DNA of 64,000 nt from SCTM01 sp965279655. GTDB lineage: Bacteria > Pseudomonadota > Alphaproteobacteria > Rhodospirillales > Rhodospirillaceae. Where the stretch lies: positions 1,612,001 to 1,676,000 of the forward strand of contig OZ257255.1 of the NCBI GenBank assembly GCA_965279655.1, in the 5' to 3' direction. The notes below the pieces were generated by a model that worked only from the letters and a program-made list of their open reading frames with translations, was not told where the DNA came from and did no database searches. Shown in pieces: positions 36,094 to 45,291 of the stretch (its first letter is position 1; each line of letters starts with the position of its first letter). The position numbers and the translations under genes are program-made.

Positions 36094-37038
36094 ATGACCA
36101 TGCTCCGTATTCCCACCGCGATGGGTGCGTTGGCCGCAGTCGTGCTTTTCACCGGCACCGCGCAGGCGGCCGTCGACTGGAGCAAGGTGCCCATGAAGGA
36201 CATCACCCTGCTCTACCCGGGGCAAATGTCGTGGGAACTGTTGCTGACGAACAAGGAGCACAGCGGCGGCGACAAGTTCCGCGGCGGCAAGAACTGCCGC
36301 GAGTGTCACGAGGGCGAGGAGCACAACTCCGGCAAGCTCATGGTGGTCGATAAAACCTTCGAGCCCACGCCGATCGCCGGCAAGCCCGGCTATCAGCAGG
36401 CGAAGGTGAGTGCCGCGCTGGACGGCGACGTGCTGCACGTCCGCGTGGCCTTCGCGCCGGGCAACCAGCCCGACGCGGGCATGGAGCCGAAGTTCTCCAC
36501 AAAGGTCGCCCTGATCCTCGATGACGGCACCGTGACAGAAGCGACCCGCGGCGGCTGCTGGGGCGCGTGCCACGACGATCTCGCGAAGATGCCCAGCGGC
36601 GGTACGGGTGACACCACCAAGTACCTCGCCCGCACGCGGGTGAAGATGGGGCGCACCGGCGGCGGCACGGACCTCAAGCCTGCCGATGAGATCGCAAAGA
36701 TGCGTGAGGGCGGGCAGTTCCTGGAGTACTGGCAGGCGCGCCTCAATCAAGGATCTCCACCCGACGTGATAGACGGCACGATCCTGGAGAAGCGCCATGA
36801 CAATGCCGTGCCGACCGTAACCGCCACGGCAACGTTCGAAAACGGCATGTGGGTTGTGGATTTCGCCCGCAAGCTCAATGCCGGACCGAATCACAAGGTG
36901 CTGGGACCCGGGAAGACCTACACCATCGGCTTCTCGATCCACGCCGGGCACACGGCCAAGCGTTTCCACTACGTCTCCCTCGAGAAGACGTTGGCGATTG
37001 AATCCGGCACCGCGGATCTGGTGGCAAAGCGCAACTGA
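36094..37038 (+). CDS. Ethylbenzene-dehydrogenase-like periplasmic haem protein
   Basis: A 314-residue exported protein. ATG 36094 follows GAGGGGG and gives a signal peptide (MGALAAVVLFTGTAQA|A). It contains one standard haem-c site CRECH (68-72) and then a domain resembling the haem-binding gamma subunit of ethylbenzene dehydrogenase/DMSO-reductase-type enzymes (VALILDDGTVTEATRGGCWGACHDDLAKM). A second, atypical CWGACH (155-160) is CX3CH. It would act as a periplasmic electron shuttle. Its stop and the next ATG share one base (TGATG), coupling it to the decahaem cytochrome. Confidence 0.82.
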   Translation: MTMLRIPTAMGALAAVVLFTGTAQAAVDWSKVPMKDITLLYPGQMSWELLLTNKEHSGGDKFRGGKNCRECHEGEEHNSGKLMVVDKTFEPTPIAGKPGYQQAKVSAALDGDVLHVRVAFAPGNQPDAGMEPKFSTKVALILDDGTVTEATRGGCWGACHDDLAKMPSGGTGDTTKYLARTRVKMGRTGGGTDLKPADEIAKMREGGQFLEYWQARLNQGSPPDVIDGTILEKRHDNAVPTVTATATFENGMWVVDFARKLNAGPNHKVLGPGKTYTIGFSIHAGHTAKRFHYVSLEKTLAIESGTADLVAKRN

Positions 37039-37949
37039 TGTCCCGCCTCGCCGCTTTCGCCTTCATCGTTCTGACGTGGCTGACCGGGCCGGCGCATGCG
37101 CAGGGCCTCAGCAGCCCCGCGGAAGTGAAGACCTGTCTGAACTGCCATGACACGCCGGATGTGACCGGCGTACTGCATGGCGCGCATATGGTGAAGGCGG
37201 ACGCGCGCACCGGCGTCTCCGAGGAGGGGTGCCAGAACTGTCACGGCGACAGCCGGGACCATGCGGCACGGCTGACAGACGGCGCGCCGCGCCCGAAGCC
37301 GGCGGTGGTATTCGCGGGGGCCGCGGTGTCGCCCGTCGCGGATCGCAACCAGGCCTGCCTGGGCTGCCACCAAGGCGGCGCGGTGATGCATTGGGAAGGC
37401 AGCCAGCACGATACGTCCGATCTCGCCTGCACGAGCTGTCATGTCTCTCACAAGACGCAAGACCCAGTAATGGTGAAGACCGAACAGGCGTTCGTGTGCT
37501 TCTCCTGCCACGCGGAACAGCGCGCGGCGGCCGTGAAGCCCTCGCACCATCCGGTGACCGAGGGTGTGATGACCTGCAGCGATTGCCATAACCCGATGGG
37601 CTCGCCGACCCTGCACATGCTCAAGGGCACGACACTGAACGAGACTTGCTACGCCTGCCACGACGAGAAACGTGGGCCGTTCCTGTGGGAGCACGCGCCG
37701 GTGGCCGAGGATTGCAGCATCTGCCACACGCCGCACGGGTCGGTTCAGACCACGCTGTTGAAGCAACGCCAGCCGTATCTGTGCGAGAACTGCCACGACT
37801 CATCGCTGCACAACAGTCAGCCGTTCAGCGGCAACAGCTTGCCCGGGCGGCCCGGGGCGGCGCGTCAGATGATCCTGAACGGCTGCGCGAATTGCCACAG
37901 CCAGGTACACGGCTCGAACCATCCTTCCGGCGTGCGGTTCGGACGCTGA
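37038..37949 (+). CDS. Decahaem c-type cytochrome, DmsE/MtrA/PioA type
   Basis: A 303-residue periplasmic cytochrome with a signal peptide (AFAFIVLTWLTGPAHA|Q). It has exactly ten CxxCH motifs: CLNCH, CQNCH, CLGCH, CTSCH, CFSCH, CSDCH, CYACH, CSICH, CENCH and CANCH. Number, size and the partner barrel gene immediately downstream match the MtrA/PioA/DmsE family, whose member MtrA forms a haem wire inside the MtrB barrel across the outer membrane. Direction (respiring or oxidising an outside substrate) cannot be read. The start overlaps the preceding stop by one base; the next gene starts 2 bases after its stop. Confidence 0.93.
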   Translation: MSRLAAFAFIVLTWLTGPAHAQGLSSPAEVKTCLNCHDTPDVTGVLHGAHMVKADARTGVSEEGCQNCHGDSRDHAARLTDGAPRPKPAVVFAGAAVSPVADRNQACLGCHQGGAVMHWEGSQHDTSDLACTSCHVSHKTQDPVMVKTEQAFVCFSCHAEQRAAAVKPSHHPVTEGVMTCSDCHNPMGSPTLHMLKGTTLNETCYACHDEKRGPFLWEHAPVAEDCSICHTPHGSVQTTLLKQRQPYLCENCHDSSLHNSQPFSGNSLPGRPGAARQMILNGCANCHSQVHGSNHPSGVRFGR

Positions 37950-37951
37950 GC

Positions 37952-40192
37952 ATGGGACGCATGCGCACAATCCTGCTGCTGAGCGTCGCTTGGCCGATGG
38001 CTGTGGCGGCGCAAGACTTCGACCTGAGCGATTCGCCCGCCACACCGTCGAAGCCGCCTCCGCCGGCCTATGCGAGCGTCATCGAGGCCGGACTTGGCTA
38101 TCAAGGGCTCGACTCATTCTATCTCGGCCGTTACGGCGGGCGGGTGGACAAGGGGCTGTTCGGGTTCTTCGACGCGACCGTGAGCCGGCGTCCCGCGTGG
38201 GATTCCGGCAAGGGTACGTTCTGGGGCGGTCACCTGAATTACAACGGCCAGCAGATCCGCAACGCTGACGGATTCTACGGCGTGCAGGGAAAATGGCGCG
38301 TCGGCGCGTCTTACGACGCGTTCACCCGCTACATCAGCGACAGCGCGCGCTCGCCTTTCCTGGGCGTCGGCACCGGGCGGCTCACGCTGCCGGCCGACTG
38401 GCAGACGTCGGTCTCCTCGCTTCTGTTCCGATCCTTACCGGGCGCGGCGCTGCCCGTGGACCTGAGGGTGAAGTGGCAGACCGTCGGCGGGGACTACGTC
38501 ATGACCCCGCGCGCCGGCTACGAGGTGCGATTGCACTTCGACCATCGCCATCGCGCCGGCCTGAAGGATCAGTACATCACCTTCGGCCAAGAGATGCTGA
38601 GTCCGGTCGGCATCTTCTTCCCGCAAACCATTGACTACGATTCCAACCGTGCCGTTGTGTCATTGGGTTTCGCCGACAAGAAGTTGCAGTGGCGGGCGTC
38701 CTACGAGTTCTCCGCGTTCCACAACGCCCTGCCGGCGATGCTGGTGTCCAACCCCTATAACCGATCGATCGGATTTCCGTGGCCGGCGGGCGCGTTTGCC
38801 GGATATCCGTTTGCCGTAGGCCAGTACAGCCTGCCGCCGGACAACACCGCGCACCAGGCGCAGGTGACGGGCGGGATCGCGCTGACTCCGGTGATGCGGC
38901 TGACCGCCAAGCTCGCCTACACCGTGCAACGGCAGGACGAACCGTTGCTGCCCTATACCACCAATCCCAATATCGACGTGCGCACGCCCCTGCCACGCAC
39001 CAGTGCGAACGCGGAGATCCGTCGCACCTACGGCAACCTCATGCTCACCGCGCGGCAAGGGAAGTCCATCGATCTGGTGGCGTCTTACACTTACGACGAT
39101 CGCGACAACCGCACGCCGCGCAGCCTGTACAGCTATGTCGCCAACGACGTGCAGGACCAGCAGCAGCCGATCGTGTTCGGCGGCAGCCGCTACATTCGCT
39201 ACAACCTTCCGCATAGTTTCACCTTCCATCAGGCCAAGGCGGAACTGGGCTATCGCCTCACGCCGCGCACGCGGTTGAGCGTCGCCTACACCGGCGATTT
39301 CCGCACGCGGACCTATCAAGAGGTCAGCAAGACCAACGAGCAGACCGTGCGCGCGAAAGCGCAGACCACCTTCGCCAAGGGCTCGGTCTGGATCGCGCAG
39401 ACGTTCGCCAACCGCACGGGCTCTGATTATCTTGACTATGTGGCGTGGAACGCGAGCCACACGGATCAATACCTGGCGGTGGGACCGCAGAACCAGTCCA
39501 TCGAATATGGGCTCTTGCGGATGTACCACCTCGCCGACCGGCGGCGGCATGAGACCAAGGGCGGCGCGACCTACGATCTCGCGGCCGGACTCACCGCAAG
39601 CGTTTCCGGCGGGTTCGCGCGGGACAATTACAGCCGCTCCCTGTTCGGACTGTTGCGCTCCGACACGCTGCTTGCGGACGGCGATGTCACTTACGTGCTG
39701 CAGAAGAGCCTGACGGCCTCGGCGTTCTATTCGTTTGAGCGCATCCGCAGCGTTCAGAAGGGCTACTTCCTGTTCAATGCCAATGAGACCAATCCGGCGC
39801 AGGCCTGGGTGTCGGCAAGCCGCGACACCATCCATTCCGCCGGCGTGCGGCTGGACTGGCAGGCGCGGCCCAACCTGAAGCTGGGCGGGAACTACACCCT
39901 GTCGCGCGGACGCACCAACATCATCACGGAATCCACGGCGTTCACGCCGCTGGCCGCCAGCACGCCCCTGCCCGACGCGCTTGCCAATACCCACACGGCG
40001 GGTGTGCGCGGGGAGTATGCGGTGCGGGGAAACCTAAGCCTGCGCGCGGGTTATACTTTCGAACATCACGTGACGGACGACTGGCGCTACCTCAACAGCC
40101 TGACGCCGGTGTCGCAAATCCTTGGCTCGGGGGAGATTGCGCCGCGCTATAATGCCCATGTCGTGTGGGTGTCCGCGCGAACGCAGTTCTAA
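37952..40192 (+). CDS. MtrB/PioB-family decahaem-associated outer-membrane barrel
   Basis: A 746-residue outer-membrane protein. The ATG at 37952 (or 37961) gives the signal peptide MRTILLLSVAWPMAVAA|Q. A short Pro-rich segment and a Gly/Tyr-rich start (ASVIEAGLGYQGLDSFYLGRYGG) precede many alternating amphipathic strands, and the protein ends in the Phe-terminal VVWVSARTQF. It has no Cys, so it lacks the N-terminal CxxC of Shewanella MtrB. Position directly after the decahaem cytochrome identifies it as the barrel sheath of an electron conduit. In-frame codons before 37952 lie over the cytochrome gene and are not coding. Confidence 0.88.
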   Translation: MGRMRTILLLSVAWPMAVAAQDFDLSDSPATPSKPPPPAYASVIEAGLGYQGLDSFYLGRYGGRVDKGLFGFFDATVSRRPAWDSGKGTFWGGHLNYNGQQIRNADGFYGVQGKWRVGASYDAFTRYISDSARSPFLGVGTGRLTLPADWQTSVSSLLFRSLPGAALPVDLRVKWQTVGGDYVMTPRAGYEVRLHFDHRHRAGLKDQYITFGQEMLSPVGIFFPQTIDYDSNRAVVSLGFADKKLQWRASYEFSAFHNALPAMLVSNPYNRSIGFPWPAGAFAGYPFAVGQYSLPPDNTAHQAQVTGGIALTPVMRLTAKLAYTVQRQDEPLLPYTTNPNIDVRTPLPRTSANAEIRRTYGNLMLTARQGKSIDLVASYTYDDRDNRTPRSLYSYVANDVQDQQQPIVFGGSRYIRYNLPHSFTFHQAKAELGYRLTPRTRLSVAYTGDFRTRTYQEVSKTNEQTVRAKAQTTFAKGSVWIAQTFANRTGSDYLDYVAWNASHTDQYLAVGPQNQSIEYGLLRMYHLADRRRHETKGGATYDLAAGLTASVSGGFARDNYSRSLFGLLRSDTLLADGDVTYVLQKSLTASAFYSFERIRSVQKGYFLFNANETNPAQAWVSASRDTIHSAGVRLDWQARPNLKLGGNYTLSRGRTNIITESTAFTPLAASTPLPDALANTHTAGVRGEYAVRGNLSLRAGYTFEHHVTDDWRYLNSLTPVSQILGSGEIAPRYNAHVVWVSARTQF

Positions 40193-40212
40193 GAGTGGCC
40201 TGGGCGTAGAAA

Positions 40213-41820
40213 ATGCTCTCGTCGAATGCCAGCTTCGAGACCAACGCGCTGAACCGGATTACCTTCGGAGCGCGCGCGCAGGAAATCGCGCGCGCCCAAG
40301 CCATTGGATGGAGCGCTTGGGTCGAGGAGCAGCTCAACCCGCCCGCCGGGGACGATCCCGACGTCGCGGTCCACATCAGCCAGCTGGCCATGCGCATCAA
40401 GTACGCGGGCCAGGCGCCGTTCGGGAACATCCCGGGATGGGAGCCGGTCGATCAGACGCGGCGGCTTACCACCCTCTCGCTCGACAATGCCGGCCTGTGG
40501 GACATCGCGCGGCGCTCCGACGTGTCGCTCGCCCCGAACGAGCGCTATCGCATCCAACAGGAAATGAACGCGGTGACGTGGGTGCGCAATGTGCATTCGC
40601 GCTATCAGGTCCGCGAGTTCATGTCGGACTTTTGGAACAACCATTTCACGATCGGCCGGCAGGAATGCATCTACGGCACCGCCTCCCTGCCGCTCTATGA
40701 CACCCAAGTGATCCGGCCGCGGGTGTTCGGGAACTTCCGCGACCTGCTCGGCGCGGTGGCGCGCAGCCCATCCATGCTGCGGTTCCTGAACAATTCCGAG
40801 AGCACGGCCGATCACCCCAACGAGAACTACGCCCGCGAACTGCTGGAACTCCACACGCTGGGTGGACCGGCCTATCTGGGCCTCACCGCGCCCGCGTCGC
40901 TGGGCACGGTTGACGTCGTCGGTCGGCAGGTGGCGGCGGGATTTACGGACCAAGACATTATCCAGGCATCGCGCGCGCTGTCGGGATGGACGCTCGAGCA
41001 GGGCCAGGCGGGGCCGAACGGCATCTTGCCCTTTACCGGCAATTTCATCTTCAACCCGCTACAGCACAACACCCGTGCGGGCCAGTTCATGGGCGTGGAC
41101 CTGTCGCGCCTGTCGGGCATGGCGCAAGGGGAACTCATCCTCGATATCGTCGCCCATCACCCGGCAACGGCGGACTTCATGGTGCGCAAGATCGCGCGGC
41201 GCATCTTCGGCGACAATCCTCCGGAAGGCGCGATCCATGGCGCGAAGGGCGTGTGGCTCACCACGCGCGATCGTCCGGATCAGATAAAGCAAGTGATGCG
41301 CGCGTTCACGATCAGCAGCGCCGAGCAGATGGGTTTGCCGCCGACGAAGGTGCGCCGGCCTTATGAGCGCCTGATGGCGTTCCTGCGCACGACCGACACG
41401 GTGATCAACGCCTATGACGGCGCGTGGCTGATGTTCTCCGGACTTGGCGACGGGATGTTTGTCTGGGCGACGCCGGAGGGGCGCCCGGACATCGATGTGC
41501 AATGGCAGACCGCCGCGGCCAACCTCGAGACCTGGAACACGCTGCTCCAGATCATGAACACGCCGTCCCTGCGCACGACCATGTTCAATCAGACCCCGGT
41601 GGAGTACGCGACCTCCGCCATCCAGATCGTGGAGTATTGGGTCGGGCGGATGGTGGGACGCGCCCTTCGGCCGGCGGCGATGCAGGCGCTCATCACCGAA
41701 GCACTCACCCCCATTGGCGTGGTGGCGGCTTATCGTTCCAGCGGCGTCGCCAATATCGAGAACGCGCTGCGGCGTCTGACGTCGCTGATCGCCATCTCGC
41801 CTGAATTCGGGATGCGGTGA
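40213..41820 (+). CDS. DUF1800 family protein
   Basis: A 535-residue protein of the DUF1800 family. The opening NRITFGARAQEIARAQAIGWSAWVEEQLN, the EFMSDFWNNHFTIG motif, and ENYARELLELHTLGG and PYERLMAFLRTTD are diagnostic. No clear signal peptide is visible. DUF1800 genes are usually followed by a DUF1501 gene, as here; the function of the pair is unknown. Only 20 bases separate it from the MtrB-like gene, so it is probably in the same transcript. Confidence 0.88.
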   Translation: MLSSNASFETNALNRITFGARAQEIARAQAIGWSAWVEEQLNPPAGDDPDVAVHISQLAMRIKYAGQAPFGNIPGWEPVDQTRRLTTLSLDNAGLWDIARRSDVSLAPNERYRIQQEMNAVTWVRNVHSRYQVREFMSDFWNNHFTIGRQECIYGTASLPLYDTQVIRPRVFGNFRDLLGAVARSPSMLRFLNNSESTADHPNENYARELLELHTLGGPAYLGLTAPASLGTVDVVGRQVAAGFTDQDIIQASRALSGWTLEQGQAGPNGILPFTGNFIFNPLQHNTRAGQFMGVDLSRLSGMAQGELILDIVAHHPATADFMVRKIARRIFGDNPPEGAIHGAKGVWLTTRDRPDQIKQVMRAFTISSAEQMGLPPTKVRRPYERLMAFLRTTDTVINAYDGAWLMFSGLGDGMFVWATPEGRPDIDVQWQTAAANLETWNTLLQIMNTPSLRTTMFNQTPVEYATSAIQIVEYWVGRMVGRALRPAAMQALITEALTPIGVVAAYRSSGVANIENALRRLTSLIAISPEFGMR

Positions 41821-41822
41821 TC

Positions 41823-43031
41823 ATGTCGCTGTCCCGCCGTACATTCCTAGGCAGCGCCGCCGGTTCGGCGATGACGACCATCGCGCCGGGACTACGTGTC
41901 GCCGTGGCCGCGGACGGCGGCCAGCGCGATATCCTGATCTCCCTCTTCCTGCGCTTCGGCGCCGATGGGCTGGCGATGGTGCCGCCGTCGGACGACGGCA
42001 ACTACGTCGCGGCGCGCCCGACCTTGCGGATCCCCACGACTACCGCCCTACCGATCGGAAGTCTCGACGGCGTGTCATTCTTCATGCACCCGGAAGTCGC
42101 GGAGCTGAAGGCGCTGTACGATCAGCGCAGCCTCGCGGTCATCCAAGCGGTCGGCATGCGGGCGGAGAACCGCAGCCATTTCATCAGCCAAGACATGATG
42201 GAGCGCGGCCGGGCGGACGGCGACAGCCCAACAAGCTCCGGCTGGCTCGCACGGCACCTCAATTCCCGCCAGATCGCCCTCGCCCCCTTGGGCGCGGTGG
42301 CGGCCTCGGGCTACCTCGATCTCACCCTGCAGGGCTCTTCCCGCGCCGTCGCGGTGCCGGATGTCACGAACTTCAACGTGTTCGGCGGTGAGTTCAATTT
42401 GAACGTGATCTCCGGCATGCAAGAAGGCGACGAGGCGCATGTGGCCGCGGCGCGTGCGGCGGTCGCCACCATCCGCTCCGTGCAGGCCGGCCTCACCACG
42501 CTTCCCGCTCAGGACGGCAATCCGGCGGGCTACACGGAAGGGCCCCTATCCACGTCACTGCGGTCTGTGGCGAACCTGATCAAGATGAACATCGGCCTGG
42601 AAGTGGCGGCGGTGGACTATTTCGGCTGGGACCATCACGTCAATCTCAGCCTGAACTTCCCGCCGCAGGCGCGGGAACTGTCCAGGTCCCTCGCCGCCTT
42701 CTGGCGCGATATCGCGGCGTACCGTGACCGCGTCACCATCGTGACCATGACCGAGTTCGGACGGCGCGTGCAGGAAAACTCCAACGACGGCACGGACCAT
42801 GGCTCCGGGTCGTTCATGTTCGTGCTGGGCGGCGCCGTGAACGGCGGCAGGATTTATGGCTCGTGGCCGGGCCTGCGCCCGCAAGACCTCTACGCCGGCG
42901 ACCTACGCGTGACGACGGACTATCGCAATGTGCTGCAGGAAATCCTGGTCAAGCGCCGGGGCGAGAGCACACCGCAATCGGTGTTCCCGACGGTGCCGTA
43001 CGCGCCACTCGGCATTCTCGCGGCGCGCTAG
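41823..43031 (+). CDS. DUF1501 family Tat-exported protein
   Basis: A 402-residue protein with a Tat signal (MSLSRRTFLGSAAGSAM). Family marks are LISLFLRFGADGLAMVPPSDD, SHFISQDMMERG, GWLARHLN and the metal-enzyme-like region RVTIVTMTEFGRRVQENSNDGTDHGSGSFMFVLG, related to the alkaline-phosphatase/sulfatase fold. The activity is unknown. A GTG at 41817 overlapping the upstream stop is an alternative start. It closes a six-gene stretch starting with the cytochromes and converges on the copC/copD fusion gene. Confidence 0.88.
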   Translation: MSLSRRTFLGSAAGSAMTTIAPGLRVAVAADGGQRDILISLFLRFGADGLAMVPPSDDGNYVAARPTLRIPTTTALPIGSLDGVSFFMHPEVAELKALYDQRSLAVIQAVGMRAENRSHFISQDMMERGRADGDSPTSSGWLARHLNSRQIALAPLGAVAASGYLDLTLQGSSRAVAVPDVTNFNVFGGEFNLNVISGMQEGDEAHVAAARAAVATIRSVQAGLTTLPAQDGNPAGYTEGPLSTSLRSVANLIKMNIGLEVAAVDYFGWDHHVNLSLNFPPQARELSRSLAAFWRDIAAYRDRVTIVTMTEFGRRVQENSNDGTDHGSGSFMFVLGGAVNGGRIYGSWPGLRPQDLYAGDLRVTTDYRNVLQEILVKRRGESTPQSVFPTVPYAPLGILAAR

Positions 43032-43033
43032 CG

Positions 43034-44632
43034 CTATTTGATCGGCACCTGGGTCTCGAACTCGATCTTGTCGAATCCGTTCAGGAAGGCCTCGATCTTC
43101 ACGTCCCAAGTGCCGGGCACGATCATTTCCGGCGCCATAATGTGCCACATGTCGCCCGCCGGCTCGGCCTTCTTCTCCACATCCGAAATGCTCGCCGACG
43201 GCAAGGCCAACACCGCCGACACGCTTTCGAGTTTCACGACCGCGCCGTCCTTGCGCACGGTGATCATGAACGTGTTTTGTCCTGGCCGCGCCGGCGTGAC
43301 GGAGAGTTCCGCTGCGTAGCCGTCCGACTGCACCGTTGTCTTGAATTCCTGCATGGCCGCGGGCGCCGTCACGGTTGTCGCGCGCGGCGGCGGCTGCAGC
43401 GTGAGGCTCGCGGCGGCGCCGAGGATCAGCACATACAGGATGTATTCGAATCGAATGGTGCGGCGCAGACGCAGCGCGGCGCTTTCATCGGCGCGCTGCA
43501 ACGCGGGGGTCAGGATCACCTTGTTGTAGGCGGCGATCGCCAGCAGCAGGAGGAAGAAGGCGATTTTCACCAACAGCTTGATGCCGTATTCCGTATTCAC
43601 CATCGCCGCCGGCGTTTTCACTTGAACCACCGTGATCACCACGCCGCTCACGAACAGAACCGCCACGGAGATCACGGCGCGGCGCGAGAATTCCGTCATC
43701 ACCGCGCCGGCGATACTCGCCGTGTCGCTGCGGGTCGTGACGTAGAGGGGCCGCAAGGCCCCGAGCCAGAAGGCCGCGCACAGCAAATGAAGCCCGACCA
43801 TGGCGCTCATCAATCCCACGGGCGAAGCGGTCGCCGCGTGGCCAGTGACCAGGAAACTCACCAGCGCACCGATGACGCCGGTCAGGAGAATGCCGGGCCG
43901 GCCGCTGCCGAACCCCACGAACAACAGCACCATGCCGAGCACGCCCGCAATCGCGCTGGGAAGCAGCGTGGTGGTGGCACCCTGAATCCAGGGGGCGGGT
44001 GTCAGAAGAATTTCCGCGCCGCCGGTGAGCAGTTGCGCACCGCCGAAGCCCATGGCCAGGACATGTGAGATCAAGGCAATCGCCGCCGCCGTCGATCCCA
44101 GGTTAGCGGTCGCTACTTTGGCGGCGGGCGGAACCACGATGCTCAAGCTGAACAGGGCGGAGCCCATCGCCAGCACCATCGCCGTATAGAGCACGAAGCG
44201 ATTGAACGCGACCGCCCCAATCCAGGCATCCGCCGCCGGACCGACCTTGGCAAGCGGTGCGAATGCCTCTCCGACCGAGAAGGCATAGGTGGATGCGACG
44301 GGGTGGGTGTCCGCGGACACCACCCGATAGCTCACCACATAGGTCCCGTTGGGAAGGCTCGTGGTGAGCGGCAGGTGCAGGCTGTTGCCGTCGAGTTCAA
44401 TTTCGCCGGGCGCGCCGGCATCCTTGCCGGTGCTGTCGAGAACCTTGATGAAGACCGGGCCGACGTTCTCGTTGAACGTCAGGGTAATTTCGGACGGTGA
44501 GTCCTTCACCGCCGCATCCGCTGCCGGGATGGAGGACTGAAGCGCCGCATGGGCGTGGGCGAAACGCGGAAGCGTCAGCAGCGCAAGACACACGACAAGC
44601 GCGATCCGGCGCAGTCCGTTCCCCCACCCCAT
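43034..44632 (-). CDS. CopC-CopD-YtkA fusion copper protein (YcnJ-like)
   Basis: A 532-residue three-part protein. After the signal peptide (residues 1-27, RFAHA) the mature protein begins with His28 of a CopC domain (HAALQSSIPAADAAVKDSP, VVSADTHPVASTYAFSVG). Eight hydrophobic segments of a CopD-type membrane domain follow, from about 135 to 420. A periplasmic YtkA/FixH-like domain (about 430-532, PGQNTFMITVRKDGAVVKLE) ends the protein. This is the layout of Bacillus YcnJ, a copper importer or handler. It lies 10 bases after the YcnI-like gene, last in the copper operon. Confidence 0.88.
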   Translation of the reverse strand: MGWGNGLRRIALVVCLALLTLPRFAHAHAALQSSIPAADAAVKDSPSEITLTFNENVGPVFIKVLDSTGKDAGAPGEIELDGNSLHLPLTTSLPNGTYVVSYRVVSADTHPVASTYAFSVGEAFAPLAKVGPAADAWIGAVAFNRFVLYTAMVLAMGSALFSLSIVVPPAAKVATANLGSTAAAIALISHVLAMGFGGAQLLTGGAEILLTPAPWIQGATTTLLPSAIAGVLGMVLLFVGFGSGRPGILLTGVIGALVSFLVTGHAATASPVGLMSAMVGLHLLCAAFWLGALRPLYVTTRSDTASIAGAVMTEFSRRAVISVAVLFVSGVVITVVQVKTPAAMVNTEYGIKLLVKIAFFLLLLAIAAYNKVILTPALQRADESAALRLRRTIRFEYILYVLILGAAASLTLQPPPRATTVTAPAAMQEFKTTVQSDGYAAELSVTPARPGQNTFMITVRKDGAVVKLESVSAVLALPSASISDVEKKAEPAGDMWHIMAPEMIVPGTWDVKIEAFLNGFDKIEFETQVPIK

Positions 44633-44642
44633 GATGGAACCC

Positions 44643-45278
44643 CTACTTCGCCGCGGCTTTGGCGGCCTGGGCCGCTTCCGCCGCCGTCACTTCCATGGCT
44701 TCCCACGGATATTGGGGTCGGTCCGGCTTGATTAGCACGACATACGGGGCAGGCCCTTTGACCGAACGCATGAAGGCGCCGAACTTCTTAGCGAAGTCCG
44801 GCATCGACGCATGCAACGGCTCTTTCGGGATGTCGACATACTTGTCGTCGCCCTGGACGCAGACGGCATAGGACTTGAAGAACAGCACCTGACCCTCTTC
44901 CTTGGGCAGGCTCACACGGAAATGGAAGCTGTCGAAGTAGCCGGAGGCCGGGATGGTGCTGGCGGGTTCCTTCCAGATGATCTCGTCGACCGTCTCGGTC
45001 AGGGTCACGCCGCCCTCGCCCTGCATGGGCTTGTCGAGCTTGCGGTTCTTGATCTCAATCTTCCAGTCCCGGTTCATTTCGGGCATGACCCCGGTCACGT
45101 TGGGCGGGATCTGCACATGCACTTCCTTGACCGGGCTGGCGCCGCAGCCGTGCGGCACGCGCAGGGTGATGTCCTGCTTGTAGCCCGCGGGCGCGGTCTT
45201 CTCGTTGATGTAGATATGCGCCGAGGCGCCGGCGGAAACGATGACGGCACACACGGTTCCCAACAAAAACGTTCTCAT
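44643..45278 (-). CDS. YcnI-like (DUF1775) periplasmic copper-binding protein
   Basis: A 211-residue exported protein. ATG 45278 follows GGAGG. Cleavage after GASA leaves His21 as the first mature residue (HIYINEKTAPAGYKQDITLR), as in YcnI where an N-terminal His brace and a Trp bind copper. The Trp-containing DEIIWKE is present. The C-terminus is Ala-rich without the membrane anchor of some homologues. It sits between the multicopper oxidase and CopC-CopD-YtkA genes. Confidence 0.88.
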   Translation of the reverse strand: MRTFLLGTVCAVIVSAGASAHIYINEKTAPAGYKQDITLRVPHGCGASPVKEVHVQIPPNVTGVMPEMNRDWKIEIKNRKLDKPMQGEGGVTLTETVDEIIWKEPASTIPASGYFDSFHFRVSLPKEEGQVLFFKSYAVCVQGDDKYVDIPKEPLHASMPDFAKKFGAFMRSVKGPAPYVVLIKPDRPQYPWEAMEVTAAEAAQAAKAAAK

Positions 45279-45291
45279 GGCTGGTCCTCCC

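Noticed and set aside
37646..37951. N-terminal extension of the MtrB-like barrel
   Set aside because: It lies inside the decahaem cytochrome gene and precedes a proper signal peptide at 37952.
42863..44068. 401-codon plus-strand frame over the CopC-CopD-YtkA gene
   Set aside because: Composition (His/Arg/Gln/Gly) and position mark it as antisense of membrane helices.
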